A DNA stretch of 42,050 nucleotides from Pedobacter panaciterrae (GTDB taxonomy: Bacteria > Bacteroidota > Bacteroidia > Sphingobacteriales > Sphingobacteriaceae). Where the stretch lies: the NCBI RefSeq assembly GCF_001636695.1, contig NZ_LGEL01000047.1:1-42050 (forward strand), given 5' to 3'. The position numbers and the translations under genes are program-made. Numbering within the stretch: position 1 is the stretch's first letter; every line of letters begins with the position of its first letter. Below the pieces are notes generated by a model that did no database searches, had not been told where the DNA came from, and saw only the letters and a list, made by a program, of their open reading frames with translations. This document shows, in pieces, positions 16,476-23,960 of this stretch.

Positions 16476-17750
16476 TTATTCAGCGTATTTTTTTAAGATA
16501 ATACAAGCATTTACATCGCCAAATCCAAAGCTTGCTTTAGCCACAATATTAACATTTGTGTTTAATAATTGTTGTGGAATTTTATTGAAATCTATTATAT
16601 CGCTTATCTCAGGATTCAAGTCTTCACAATTGATGTTTGGAAAAATAAAATCCTGATGTAATTGTAAGATTGAAGCGACGCATTCAATGCTTCCGGCAGC
16701 GCTTAGGCAATGGCCGATGGTTGATTTTAAAGAGTTGATATAAGGAAAATCTGAACCTTTTCTATTCAAAGCAATACTCCAGTTTTGGATTTCGGTAGTA
16801 TCTTTAGAAGTCGCGGTAAGATGTCCATTGATGGTATCTACTTCACTAGCCTTAATGCCTGCATTTTGCAGAGCCCCTTTTATGCAACGTTGAACAGCAG
16901 CACTATTTGGAGCTGTCATCGTTCCGGTACCTCTTTGTCCACCTGAATTGATATGACCTCCCAGTATTTCTGCATAAATTGTTGCACCTCGTTTAAGGGC
17001 ACTATTTAAAGATTCCAAAACAATAGCTCCTGCACCGCTTCCGGGCACAAAACCACTTGCACTGGCACTCATCGGTCTTGATCCTTGCTCCGGGGATTGG
17101 TTGTGTTTGTAAGTGCAAACTTTCATTGCATCAAATCCGGCCCATATATAAGGGCCGCTGTCACTTGTGCTTCCGGCAAGCATCTTTGTCGCCTGTCCGG
17201 TTTTAATTCGCTCATAAGCCATTAAAATGCTTTCTGTGCCGGTAATGCAGGCAGACGAGTTAGTAGTTGTCTGATTTCCTAATCCAAGTTTGCCGCCAAG
17301 GTAAGCACTGATGCCGCTTGCCATGGTTTGCACCACTACAGTACTGCCAAGTTTTCTGAGTTGCAGTTCATCAACTTTATAGATTGACTCTCTGAATTTA
17401 TCAATGCCTGAAGTCCCTGTTCCGAATATTGTTCCGCTGTCCCAATCAGGCTCATCGCCATCCTGAACTTTTAAACCTGCATTTTTCCAGGCATCCATGC
17501 CAGCAATAACGCCGTATAAGATGCCTGTACTGTTAAAATTCCTTAATTCTAATGCTGTAAAATATTGTGCAATTAAATCATCAGACAGCTGCGGTTTACC
17601 TGCTATCTGGCAAGAAAACTGTAATTGCTCTAACTCAGGATCATGGTGGATACCCGAAGTGCCATTTTTTATGGCATCCGTAAATGCAGTTATGCTAACT
17701 CCATTTGGGGCAACAACACCTAATCCGGTTACAACAACTCTGTTACCCAT
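16476..17750 (-). CDS. Beta-ketoacyl-ACP synthase (FabF-like)
   Basis: A 424-residue condensing enzyme of the KAS I/II family. The catalytic triad is complete: Cys168 in TTTNSSACITGTES, His310 in INGHLTATSKDTTE and His347 in LKSTIGHCLSAAG, with the conserved Lys342. GVVAPNG opens the thiolase fold and FGFGDVNAC closes it. Having the Cys, it is an elongating KS and not a chain-length factor. The His310 motif differs from the housekeeping FabF form (NAHGTST), suggesting a specialised branch. The gene overlaps the dehydratase gene by 8 bases. Confidence 0.92.
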   Translation of the reverse strand: MGNRVVVTGLGVVAPNGVSITAFTDAIKNGTSGIHHDPELEQLQFSCQIAGKPQLSDDLIAQYFTALELRNFNSTGILYGVIAGMDAWKNAGLKVQDGDEPDWDSGTIFGTGTSGIDKFRESIYKVDELQLRKLGSTVVVQTMASGISAYLGGKLGLGNQTTTNSSACITGTESILMAYERIKTGQATKMLAGSTSDSGPYIWAGFDAMKVCTYKHNQSPEQGSRPMSASASGFVPGSGAGAIVLESLNSALKRGATIYAEILGGHINSGGQRGTGTMTAPNSAAVQRCIKGALQNAGIKASEVDTINGHLTATSKDTTEIQNWSIALNRKGSDFPYINSLKSTIGHCLSAAGSIECVASILQLHQDFIFPNINCEDLNPEISDIIDFNKIPQQLLNTNVNIVAKASFGFGDVNACIILKKYAE

Positions 17751-18189
17751 TCATTTTATTAGTTACCATGCCGGCTATTGTACCTTTACATACTACTTCA
17801 TGCTGTTCGTTTATCATTTGTACAGTACAGTTTAGTTTTTTAAAGCGGAAGTATACTTTTTCAGCAATAACCTTTACTTTTTCTCCCGGGAATACAGGTT
17901 TCATAAAATCAATAGCGGTAGAAGTTAACATTACATGTCCTGGTACGCCACCTTCAGCACTTCCTGTAAGGTATATACCCAAACAAACCAATCCGATCTG
18001 AGCCATTGTCTCTGTTAAAATTACCCCGGGCGTAACCGGATGATCCTTGAAATGACCTTTGTAAAAATCAAGATCTTTATCAAATGTGAAAGTTCCGCTT
18101 GATCCGTTTTCATCGATATGAAGCAATTCATCTACAAATAAAAATGGTTTGGAGTAAGGTAAATGGGCTAAAATTTCTTCTTTATTCAT
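17743..18189 (-). CDS. 3-hydroxyacyl-ACP dehydratase (FabZ-like hot-dog protein)
   Basis: A 148-residue single hot-dog domain. The catalytic His46 lies in YKGHFKDHPVTPGVILTE and the catalytic Glu60 in TETMAQIG, both as in FabZ. It would remove water from 3-hydroxyacyl-ACP. It is the first gene of the unit that continues into KS, ACP and PPTase. No ketoreductase or enoyl reductase gene is in the cluster, so reduction must be borrowed from primary fatty-acid synthesis. Confidence 0.9.
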   Translation of the reverse strand: MNKEEILAHLPYSKPFLFVDELLHIDENGSSGTFTFDKDLDFYKGHFKDHPVTPGVILTETMAQIGLVCLGIYLTGSAEGGVPGHVMLTSTAIDFMKPVFPGEKVKVIAEKVYFRFKKLNCTVQMINEQHEVVCKGTIAGMVTNKMNG

Positions 18190-18221
18190 GTTGTATTTAT
18201 ATCTTTTTAATTTTTCACTAC

Positions 18222-18400
18222 GGTCGTCATCGCAAAGCGCAGTGTTCCGAACCTCTCGTCATCTCGAACGCAGAGAGAGATCTCTTGAAATCGCAACCCT
18301 ACTAAACAAGAGATCTCTCTCTGCGTTCGAGATGACGACCGTATTAGAGATGACGACCGTATTAGAGATCACGATCGTAATAGAGATCACGACTGTATCT
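18222..18400. repeat. Intergenic inverted repeat element, copy B
   Basis: A perfect 32-bp inverted repeat: left arm 18256-18287 (TCGTCATCTCGAACGCAGAG and on to ATCTCTTG) and right arm 18307-18338 (CAAGAGATCTC and on to TCGAGATGACGA), with a 19-base loop. The right arm continues into tandem 18-base units GATGACGACCGTATTAGA at 18331, 18349, 18367 and a partial one at 18385; the later ones carry substitutions. It separates the type III PKS gene (ends 18425) from the dehydratase gene (starts 18189) and probably splits the two transcription units. Confidence 0.9.
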
Positions 18401-18424
18401 GCATTCAACAAAACTAACTTTAAA

Positions 18425-19477
18425 TCACCATTTCAACAATATTCTTTGTGCAGAAAAGCCCGGGCCAAAGCTTAACATCAATCCCAGGTCTCCAGTCTTT
18501 GGCTCATCCTCCATAAAGCGTTCCAAAACATACAGAACCGTGGCGCTCGACATATTTCCAAACAATCTTAAAACCGCTTTAGTATCTTCTATATTCTTAC
18601 CTAATTTACCAAATAAGTCATCAACAAGCTGTACGATCTTTTTTCCACCAGGATGAAATACCAGATGATCAATATCATCTATTGTTAAATTCTGTTTTGC
18701 TAAAAATGGATGGATTATATCAGGGAAATGACTTTCTATCGTATCCGGTACTGCAACATCTAAAACCATTTGCAAGCCAGTGTTTACCAATTTAAATCCC
18801 ATCATCTGTTCTGCATTGTAAAAATGATACATTTCATCCGCTATAATTTCTGGCCCATCATCATCAACATGAGAAGAAAGCAATGCACAGGCCACACCGT
18901 CACCAAAAATAGCGGCACTAACAATATTAGCCATAGAAAAATCATTTACCTGAAACGTAGCTGTAGGCGATTCATATGCTACAATTGCGGCCCGTTTACC
19001 AGGATTAGCTTTTAGAAAGTTATTGGCGTATATCATACCAGAAACACCGGCCGCACAACCCATTTCTGTAACCGGTAAGCGGACTATATCCTGTTTCAAA
19101 TTTAAGGCATTGATGAGGTATGCATCTAATGAAGGAATCATAATACCTGTGCAGCTCACCGTAATTAAGTAATCCAGATCTTTTGGTAACCATGAAGCTT
19201 TTTCTAAAGCTTTTTTTAAACATCTGGTAGCAAGGTTTATGCCCTCTCTCACATAAATATTATTTCTTTCTTCAAATGTCAGATCACTGAATATTTCTTC
19301 GGGCGACATGATTGAATAACGTTGATCAACACCTGCGTTTTCAAATATCTTTTTTACTTTTCTGATGAAACGTTCATCTTGTCCGCTTAACCATGAATCT
19401 AAAAAAGGTATAATTTCTTTCGTTTTTCTTGAATACTGAGGCAGTAGCTTAGCAATGGTTTTTATCTTTACGCTCAT
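18425..19477 (-). CDS. Type III polyketide synthase (chalcone/stilbene synthase family)
   Basis: A 350-residue homodimer-type enzyme that extends an acyl-CoA (or acyl-ACP) starter with malonyl-CoA and cyclises the product. The Cys-His-Asn triad is intact: Cys141 in TEMGCAAGVSGM, His275 in LVFHPGGKK and Asn308 in LFGNMSSATVLYVLE; the end has the family GFGP-like loop SFGPGFSAQ. Bacterial relatives make alkylresorcinols, alkylpyrones or similar phenolic lipids. Its ATG overlaps the stop of the methyltransferase gene (4 bases). It is the third gene of an FAD oxidoreductase-methyltransferase-PKS unit. Confidence 0.94.
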   Translation of the reverse strand: MSVKIKTIAKLLPQYSRKTKEIIPFLDSWLSGQDERFIRKVKKIFENAGVDQRYSIMSPEEIFSDLTFEERNNIYVREGINLATRCLKKALEKASWLPKDLDYLITVSCTGIMIPSLDAYLINALNLKQDIVRLPVTEMGCAAGVSGMIYANNFLKANPGKRAAIVAYESPTATFQVNDFSMANIVSAAIFGDGVACALLSSHVDDDGPEIIADEMYHFYNAEQMMGFKLVNTGLQMVLDVAVPDTIESHFPDIIHPFLAKQNLTIDDIDHLVFHPGGKKIVQLVDDLFGKLGKNIEDTKAVLRLFGNMSSATVLYVLERFMEDEPKTGDLGLMLSFGPGFSAQRILLKW

Positions 19478-20220
19478 AGATGGTTTTTGTTAATTGAATT
19501 TGGAATTATCCATTGATAGCGAAATGCCCATTTCCATTTGATTGTATATTTTTTAAAGTCTAGTTCTTTGGAGTAGGAAAGCAGATCTGTTTTTTTAAAA
19601 CCTCTAAGTATCGAAACCAATCCATCATCTTTAGACATTTTATTGAGCCTGAAAACGAAGCATATTGCCAAAAAAAGGTAATAAGCAACAGCGCTTCTAT
19701 GTAAGTCGTTAACCACAATACCCATCTCTGCCTGATTTCTAAAACCGTTCATCAGTTTGAATATCTCCGGATCTTTGAAATGATGAAGAGTTAAGGTACA
19801 AAGGATAACATCATAAGTCCTGTCTTGTTCAATTTCATTGAAAATATCTGTACATACGTAGCTAATGTTTGGGTAGTTTTTTGATAACTCCTGCGCGTGG
19901 CCGATGGTATAATTGTTGGCATCAATTCCGATCAGTTTAAACTGTAAGTTGTTTTTGGTGGCATAACTGGCAAGAGATCTCAGCATATCACCATTGCCAC
20001 AACCTACATCTAAAATGCTAATCTCTTTCGAAGTATTGTTGCTAAAGACCTCACGGTTTTTTATCAACGTTTTTACGCCTTGCAATGTCACCTTATTTCC
20101 ACCAAGTAACCTGTTTATACTTGCAATTTTGTCCAGAGCGTCCCTTAGTATTTCTCCTTCCATAGAGAAATTATCCATTATTTCAGGCTCTTCACTTCTT
20201 CTACTGGTGTTTACAAGCAT
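19474..20220 (-). CDS. SAM-dependent methyltransferase (class I)
   Basis: A 248-residue protein with a Rossmann-type SAM-binding domain: motif I ILDVGCGNGDML at about 69-80, the acidic end of strand 2 in LIGIDANNYT, and motif IV region TYDVILCTLTLHHF. It probably O- or C-methylates the product of the neighbouring type III PKS. Its start codon follows the stop of the FAD oxidoreductase gene directly (TAA then ATG) and its stop overlaps the PKS start, so all three are translationally coupled. Confidence 0.9.
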   Translation of the reverse strand: MLVNTSRRSEEPEIMDNFSMEGEILRDALDKIASINRLLGGNKVTLQGVKTLIKNREVFSNNTSKEISILDVGCGNGDMLRSLASYATKNNLQFKLIGIDANNYTIGHAQELSKNYPNISYVCTDIFNEIEQDRTYDVILCTLTLHHFKDPEIFKLMNGFRNQAEMGIVVNDLHRSAVAYYLFLAICFVFRLNKMSKDDGLVSILRGFKKTDLLSYSKELDFKKYTIKWKWAFRYQWIIPNSINKNHL

Positions 20221-21345
20221 TTAAATTATTGGTTTTCCGTGAGTTTTTTTTATGATTTCAGGTAATATAGAAGGGAATTTAATCAATAGATTTAACAATG
20301 GAGCAAACAGTTTTTCTTTTCTTATAATTCCTGAGAGGAGTTTTCCAATGGCGAGTCTGCTTTTGAAATTTTGGTTCCATTCTTTTTTATATTTTTTCTC
20401 TAATACAGCCCTCGATGAGATTGCGCTATTTAAAAATTGAATGGTTAATTCTGCACAAATTTTAGCACTATGAATAGCCATTGCCATTCCATTTCCACAC
20501 AAGGGATGGATTAAACCTGCTGTGTCTCCGACCATCAAAATATGGTTATATACAGGTTCTTTTTTCTCAAAAGAAATCTGACTGATTGTTAATGGCTGAT
20601 CAAACAATGGAATACAATTTTCAAATACCTCTTTTAGCTGAGGGTTTTTGTAAAGTACCTGTTTTTGAAAATCAGTAATATTTTTATAAGTTTTAAAGCT
20701 TTTGTAATCTGTGAGGTAACATATGTTGATGTGGTCGTTTTCTACTTTAGATACACCACAATATCCTCCCTTAAAATTATGAAGTGCAACCAGATCATTC
20801 GGGAAATCACCCTTATAATGTGCTTTTACTGCAAGCCATGGAGACTTTTTTTGAATAAACCCCCGTTCCAGCTTTTGATCTAAAGATGATCTTTTTCCAA
20901 AAGCTCCAATAACTATTTTAGCATTAAGCAAACCAGTTTTGGCTGTGGTAATTTTAAATACATCATCTTTAAAATCAATAGAATTTACGGTATCTGTTAT
21001 GAAGTTGCAGCCATTTTGTTTGGCCTTTTCGAAAAGAAAGTGATCAAGTGTAAACCGGCTAATTCCAAAGCCGCCTAATGGTAATTCTGTGTTTATAGTT
21101 TTGCCGGTAGCAGATGAAATAGATAGTCGGGTAATTTTCGTTGAGTTAAGCTGGGTGGGATCAACATCAAGCCACCTCAAGTAAGGGAGAGCCTCATTCG
21201 AAATGTATTCACCGCAAACCTTATGCTGCGGGTAATGATTCTTTTCTATCAGTGTAACACCAAAACCTGACTTTAGCAAATGGATTGCACAGGTTAATCC
21301 GGCCAGGCCACCACCAACTATAATTATGTCATTTTCTGATTTCAT
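20221..21345 (-). CDS. FAD-dependent oxidoreductase (geranylgeranyl reductase/hydroxylase-like)
   Basis: A 374-residue flavoprotein of the PHBH-like fold. The FAD-binding dinucleotide motif IIVGGGLAGLTCAIHLL lies at about 7-23, with Glu34 (LIEKN) at the end of strand 2, and the second FAD motif MVGDTAGLIHPLCGNGMAMA is near residue 272. Relatives include aromatic hydroxylases, geranylgeranyl reductases and halogenases; the exact reaction is open. As the first gene of the PKS-methyltransferase unit it is a likely hydroxylase or reductase acting on the polyketide. Confidence 0.88.
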   Translation of the reverse strand: MKSENDIIIVGGGLAGLTCAIHLLKSGFGVTLIEKNHYPQHKVCGEYISNEALPYLRWLDVDPTQLNSTKITRLSISSATGKTINTELPLGGFGISRFTLDHFLFEKAKQNGCNFITDTVNSIDFKDDVFKITTAKTGLLNAKIVIGAFGKRSSLDQKLERGFIQKKSPWLAVKAHYKGDFPNDLVALHNFKGGYCGVSKVENDHINICYLTDYKSFKTYKNITDFQKQVLYKNPQLKEVFENCIPLFDQPLTISQISFEKKEPVYNHILMVGDTAGLIHPLCGNGMAMAIHSAKICAELTIQFLNSAISSRAVLEKKYKKEWNQNFKSRLAIGKLLSGIIRKEKLFAPLLNLLIKFPSILPEIIKKTHGKPII

Positions 21346-21472
21346 AGCAAGTAATGAACTTAATTATTACAACACTATAAAACTCGATATTGTTCGTTAA
21401 AAATCATATTTACAGCCTGGCATCAGAAAGTGAGAGCCTGGTATTAGAAAGAATACAAAAAAAGGTAATGAC

Positions 21473-21661
21473 GTCATCATATAATGCACATCATCATATA
21501 ATGCACATCATCATATAACATACATCGTCATCTCTGTATTCCTCGTCATCCCGAGTAACGAGGGATCTCTTGGTTATGTCTTTGTTCAAGGGATCTCTCA
21601 CGATGTTCAAGGGATCTCTCACGATGTTCAAGGGATCTCTCACGATGTTCGAGATGACGAC
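21473..21661. repeat. Intergenic inverted repeat element, copy C
   Basis: The region between the FAD gene and the fic gene holds a third copy. Three 17-base units ATCATCATATAATGCAC-like lie at 21473, 21490 and 21507. The left arm GTCATCCCGAGTAACGAGGG is at 21545-21564. Three identical 21-base units beginning GTTCAAGGGATCTCTCAC are at 21584, 21605 and 21626, and the right arm ends in GTTCGAGATGACGAC (21647-21661). The 21-base units are in frame with the fic gene, so a naive start would add FKGSLTM repeats to that protein. Confidence 0.88.
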
Positions 21662-21690
21662 AGTTTTAAATAACCTGTCATTGGTAATTT

Positions 21691-21721
21691 ATGAGCCGAT
21701 TAACAAAATTAATCGGCTCAT
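21691..21721 (+). promoter_or_regulatory. Perfect hairpin overlapping the fic start codon
   Basis: ATGAGCCGATTAA (21691-21703) and TTAATCGGCTCAT (21709-21721) form a perfect 13-bp inverted repeat with the loop CAAAA. The last two bases are the first two of the fic ATG (21720-21722). There is no U-run on either side, so it is not a terminator. It could be an operator for a dimeric regulator, such as the C-terminal winged helix of the Fic protein itself, or an RNA stem covering the start codon. A 10-codon ORF (ATG at 21691, TGA at 21721-21723) spans it and overlaps the fic start as ATGA. Confidence 0.7.
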
Positions 21722-22832
21722 GAAATACAATTGGGAACTACCAGATTGGCCAGATTTTAAGATTCAGCTCAATAAGAGTGAGGCTATGCTATACGCTTTC
21801 ACATTGGAAACTGGAGAAGTGAACGGTATATTACAAACTTTGCCACAAGATATTCAGCAAGAAGCATTATTGCAGGTTATGATATCAGAAGCAGTAAAGA
21901 CTTCTGAAATTGAAGGCGAGTTTTTAAGCAGACAAGAAGTTATGTCCTCTATTCGTAATAATCTTGGACTTAATATTCCATCTGATGTTATACACGATAG
22001 AAGAGCATCAGGTATTGGAGAACTTATGATTGATGTTCGAAATTCATTTAAAGAACCACTTACTGAAGAAAAAATATGGGAGTGGCATAGAGCTTTGCTT
22101 GGTTCATCGAACAGATTAAGGATTGGGGCCTGGCGACAAGGTGATGAGCCCATGCAGGTTATATCTGGCAGGATTAGAAGTGAAACGGTTCACTTTGAGG
22201 CTCCTCCATCTATCAGGGTACCAAGAGAAATGGAACGATTTATAGATTGGTATAACGAAACAGCTCCCGGTGGCTCCAGGGAAATTAACAGTGCACCTGT
22301 TCGATCTGCAATTGCCCACTTGTATTTTGAATCAATACATCCCCTTGAAGATGGAAATGGCAGGATAGGACGAGCAATTGCTGAGAAAGCACTTTCTCAA
22401 ACTCTTGGAAGACCGGTTTTGCTGAGTCTCTCTGAAGCAATTGAGATAGATCGGGCTGCATATTATGCAGCTCTTAAGAAAGCTCAGCAAAGTAATGATG
22501 TTTCTGAATGGGTAAAATATTTTGTTTCCGTAACACTAACGGCTCAACGTAAAGCGAAAACGTTAGTGAACTTTACATTACAGAAAACCAGATTTTTTGA
22601 TAAATATAAAGAGCAATTAAATAACCGTCAGCACAAAGCCATCATGAAAATGTTAGATGCGGGTATCGAAGGATTTAAAGGAGGGATGACGGCAAAAAAA
22701 TACATCTCAATTACTAAAACATCAAAAGCTACAGCCACACGTGATTTGCAGGTGTTAAATGATTTAGGAATTTTAATAGCCGCAGGCAGTGGTCGTAATG
22801 TGCATTATGATTTAAACCTTAAACTCATCTAA
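21720..22832 (+). CDS. Fic-family protein with N-terminal DUF4172 and C-terminal winged helix
   Basis: A 370-residue protein that, by family, transfers AMP (or another nucleotide part) to a hydroxyl group of a target protein. It starts MKYNWELPDWPDF, as DUF4172-Fic proteins do; the open frame extends 50 codons upstream, but through repeat DNA and the hairpin. The Fic motif is HPLEDGNGRIGR at 207-218, with Leu where Phe is usual after HP. The inhibitory helix motif TSEIEG is at 61-66, so activity is probably self-restrained with Glu65. Residues 300-370 form a winged-helix domain (TSKATATRDLQVLNDLGIL), suggesting autoregulation. Its end overlaps the small convergent gene by 21 bases. Confidence 0.9.
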   Translation: MKYNWELPDWPDFKIQLNKSEAMLYAFTLETGEVNGILQTLPQDIQQEALLQVMISEAVKTSEIEGEFLSRQEVMSSIRNNLGLNIPSDVIHDRRASGIGELMIDVRNSFKEPLTEEKIWEWHRALLGSSNRLRIGAWRQGDEPMQVISGRIRSETVHFEAPPSIRVPREMERFIDWYNETAPGGSREINSAPVRSAIAHLYFESIHPLEDGNGRIGRAIAEKALSQTLGRPVLLSLSEAIEIDRAAYYAALKKAQQSNDVSEWVKYFVSVTLTAQRKAKTLVNFTLQKTRFFDKYKEQLNNRQHKAIMKMLDAGIEGFKGGMTAKKYISITKTSKATATRDLQVLNDLGILIAAGSGRNVHYDLNLKLI

Positions 22833-23051
22833 AGAATATGGCAATTCTTCACAAATAAAACCGCATTTCATTAAAATTTTTCTGATGGCGGGTATGTAAG
22901 AACTAGCGCTAACTACCCTTAGAATTTTATCTTCATCCTCTAATGCAAAGGACCAATTTTTTGTGCCAAGCAAATTGTCCATTTTACGTCTTATGGTACT
23001 TAGATCATGCACATCCCGTACCGAAGTTTTAAAAATAATTATGTTCATCAC
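22812..23051 (-). CDS. Small conserved protein, possible ferredoxin-like fold
   Basis: A 79-residue protein with alternating strand and helix pattern: MNIIIFKTSV (strand), VHDLSTIRRKMDNLL (helix), NWSFALEDEDKILRVVS (two strands), YIPAIRKILMKCGFICEEL (helix and strand). This beta-alpha-beta-beta-alpha-beta order resembles heavy-metal-associated or ACT-like small domains, but no CxxC is present. Function unknown. Two start codons (ATG ATG) are adjacent at 23051 and 23048. A 13-base motif shared with the promoter side of the LytS/LytTR operon lies about 110 bases upstream. Confidence 0.65.
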   Translation of the reverse strand: MMNIIIFKTSVRDVHDLSTIRRKMDNLLGTKNWSFALEDEDKILRVVSASSYIPAIRKILMKCGFICEELPYSLDEFKV

Positions 23052-23198
23052 TCTTCATTGATTGTGTCTAACAAGTAACAGGTAACAACCCAGGCTGCTT
23101 AAACCTAATTGTTATATAAAGATGGTTCGTTTGTATATCTGAGAAAAGAGAATTTGCGCCGAAACGGACAAAAACGAAGCTGAGTTGTTAGTGTATGT

Positions 23199-23960
23199 TT
23201 ATTTTCTGGCAAGCCAATCCAAAAATTGAGGGGTCTTTTCCTTACTTATTGTGATCGTTTCCTTAAACGGAACCAGGAGGTTTATAACCATCTTACGGGA
23301 GAAAAAATGCGCAGCATCTTTAACAGCAGATCTGTTTAATAGACATTGCCTGTTCACTCTAAAAAAATCGTCACCACAAATACGTTCCAACTCCTCCATC
23401 TTTTTACTAACGGCATACATCTTGTCATCAAACGTAAACAGGCAGGTTTCTTCATGTTTGATATAAAACAGGGCAATGTGCTCCATTTTTACGGGAATGA
23501 TCTTGTCTTTGTGCGTAACTAAAATAGAAAATGTTTTCTGGGTAGGTTTGTTTGCAAACAGATCCAGAATAGAATCGTAAGAAACCGTTGAAGTATTGAA
23601 TTCCTTTCTCAAGGTTTGATATTTTTTTAAAGCTTGCTCAACAGTTGATGAAACAATTGGTTTTAATATATAATCAATCCCCGTAGTGCGAAAAGCATTG
23701 AACGCGTATTCATCATAGGCGGTACAAAAAATAATAGGTGCAGTGACCTCAACAGACTTAAAAATGTCGAAACTTAACCCATCACCAAGTTGAATATCAC
23801 TAAAGATAAGATCCGGCATTGCATGAGTTCTGAAGTAATGCTGTGATTCCTTTACTGATCTTAAGCTTGCAACAATTTGAGCATTGGGCTGTAATCTAAT
23901 GATCAGGTCAGCAAGATCCTCAGCGGTTATTTTTTCATCTTCTATAATTACAATCTTCAT
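23199..23960 (-). CDS. LytTR-family response regulator
   Basis: A 253-residue regulator. The receiver domain (about 1-120) has the acidic pocket IIEDE (6-9), phospho-Asp55 in LIFSDIQLGDG, Thr in FCTAYDEYAF and Lys in ILKPI. The LytTR DNA-binding domain covers about 150-250: SILVTHKDKIIPVKMEHI, then FRVNRQCLLNRSAV and KETITISKEKTPQFLDWL. It starts inside the end of the kinase gene (26-base overlap), so the pair is made together. The likely sites are direct repeats upstream of target genes; a candidate motif is listed in the findings. Confidence 0.95.
   Translation of the reverse strand: MKIVIIEDEKITAEDLADLIIRLQPNAQIVASLRSVKESQHYFRTHAMPDLIFSDIQLGDGLSFDIFKSVEVTAPIIFCTAYDEYAFNAFRTTGIDYILKPIVSSTVEQALKKYQTLRKEFNTSTVSYDSILDLFANKPTQKTFSILVTHKDKIIPVKMEHIALFYIKHEETCLFTFDDKMYAVSKKMEELERICGDDFFRVNRQCLLNRSAVKDAAHFFSRKMVINLLVPFKETITISKEKTPQFLDWLARK

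Noticed and set aside
18331-18400. CRISPR or iteron array in the 18-base tandem units of copy B
   Set aside because: The units are directly adjacent with no spacers, and they extend the arm of an intergenic repeat element; there is no replication or Cas gene.
15758-21345. Flexirubin/aryl-polyene or dialkylresorcinol (darA/darB) cluster
   Set aside because: The cluster uses a type III PKS and lacks the many KS, ketoreductase and acyltransferase genes of flexirubin clusters.
21691-21721. Hairpin before fic as a Rho-independent terminator
   Set aside because: Neither strand has a U-run after the stem, and it overlaps a start codon.
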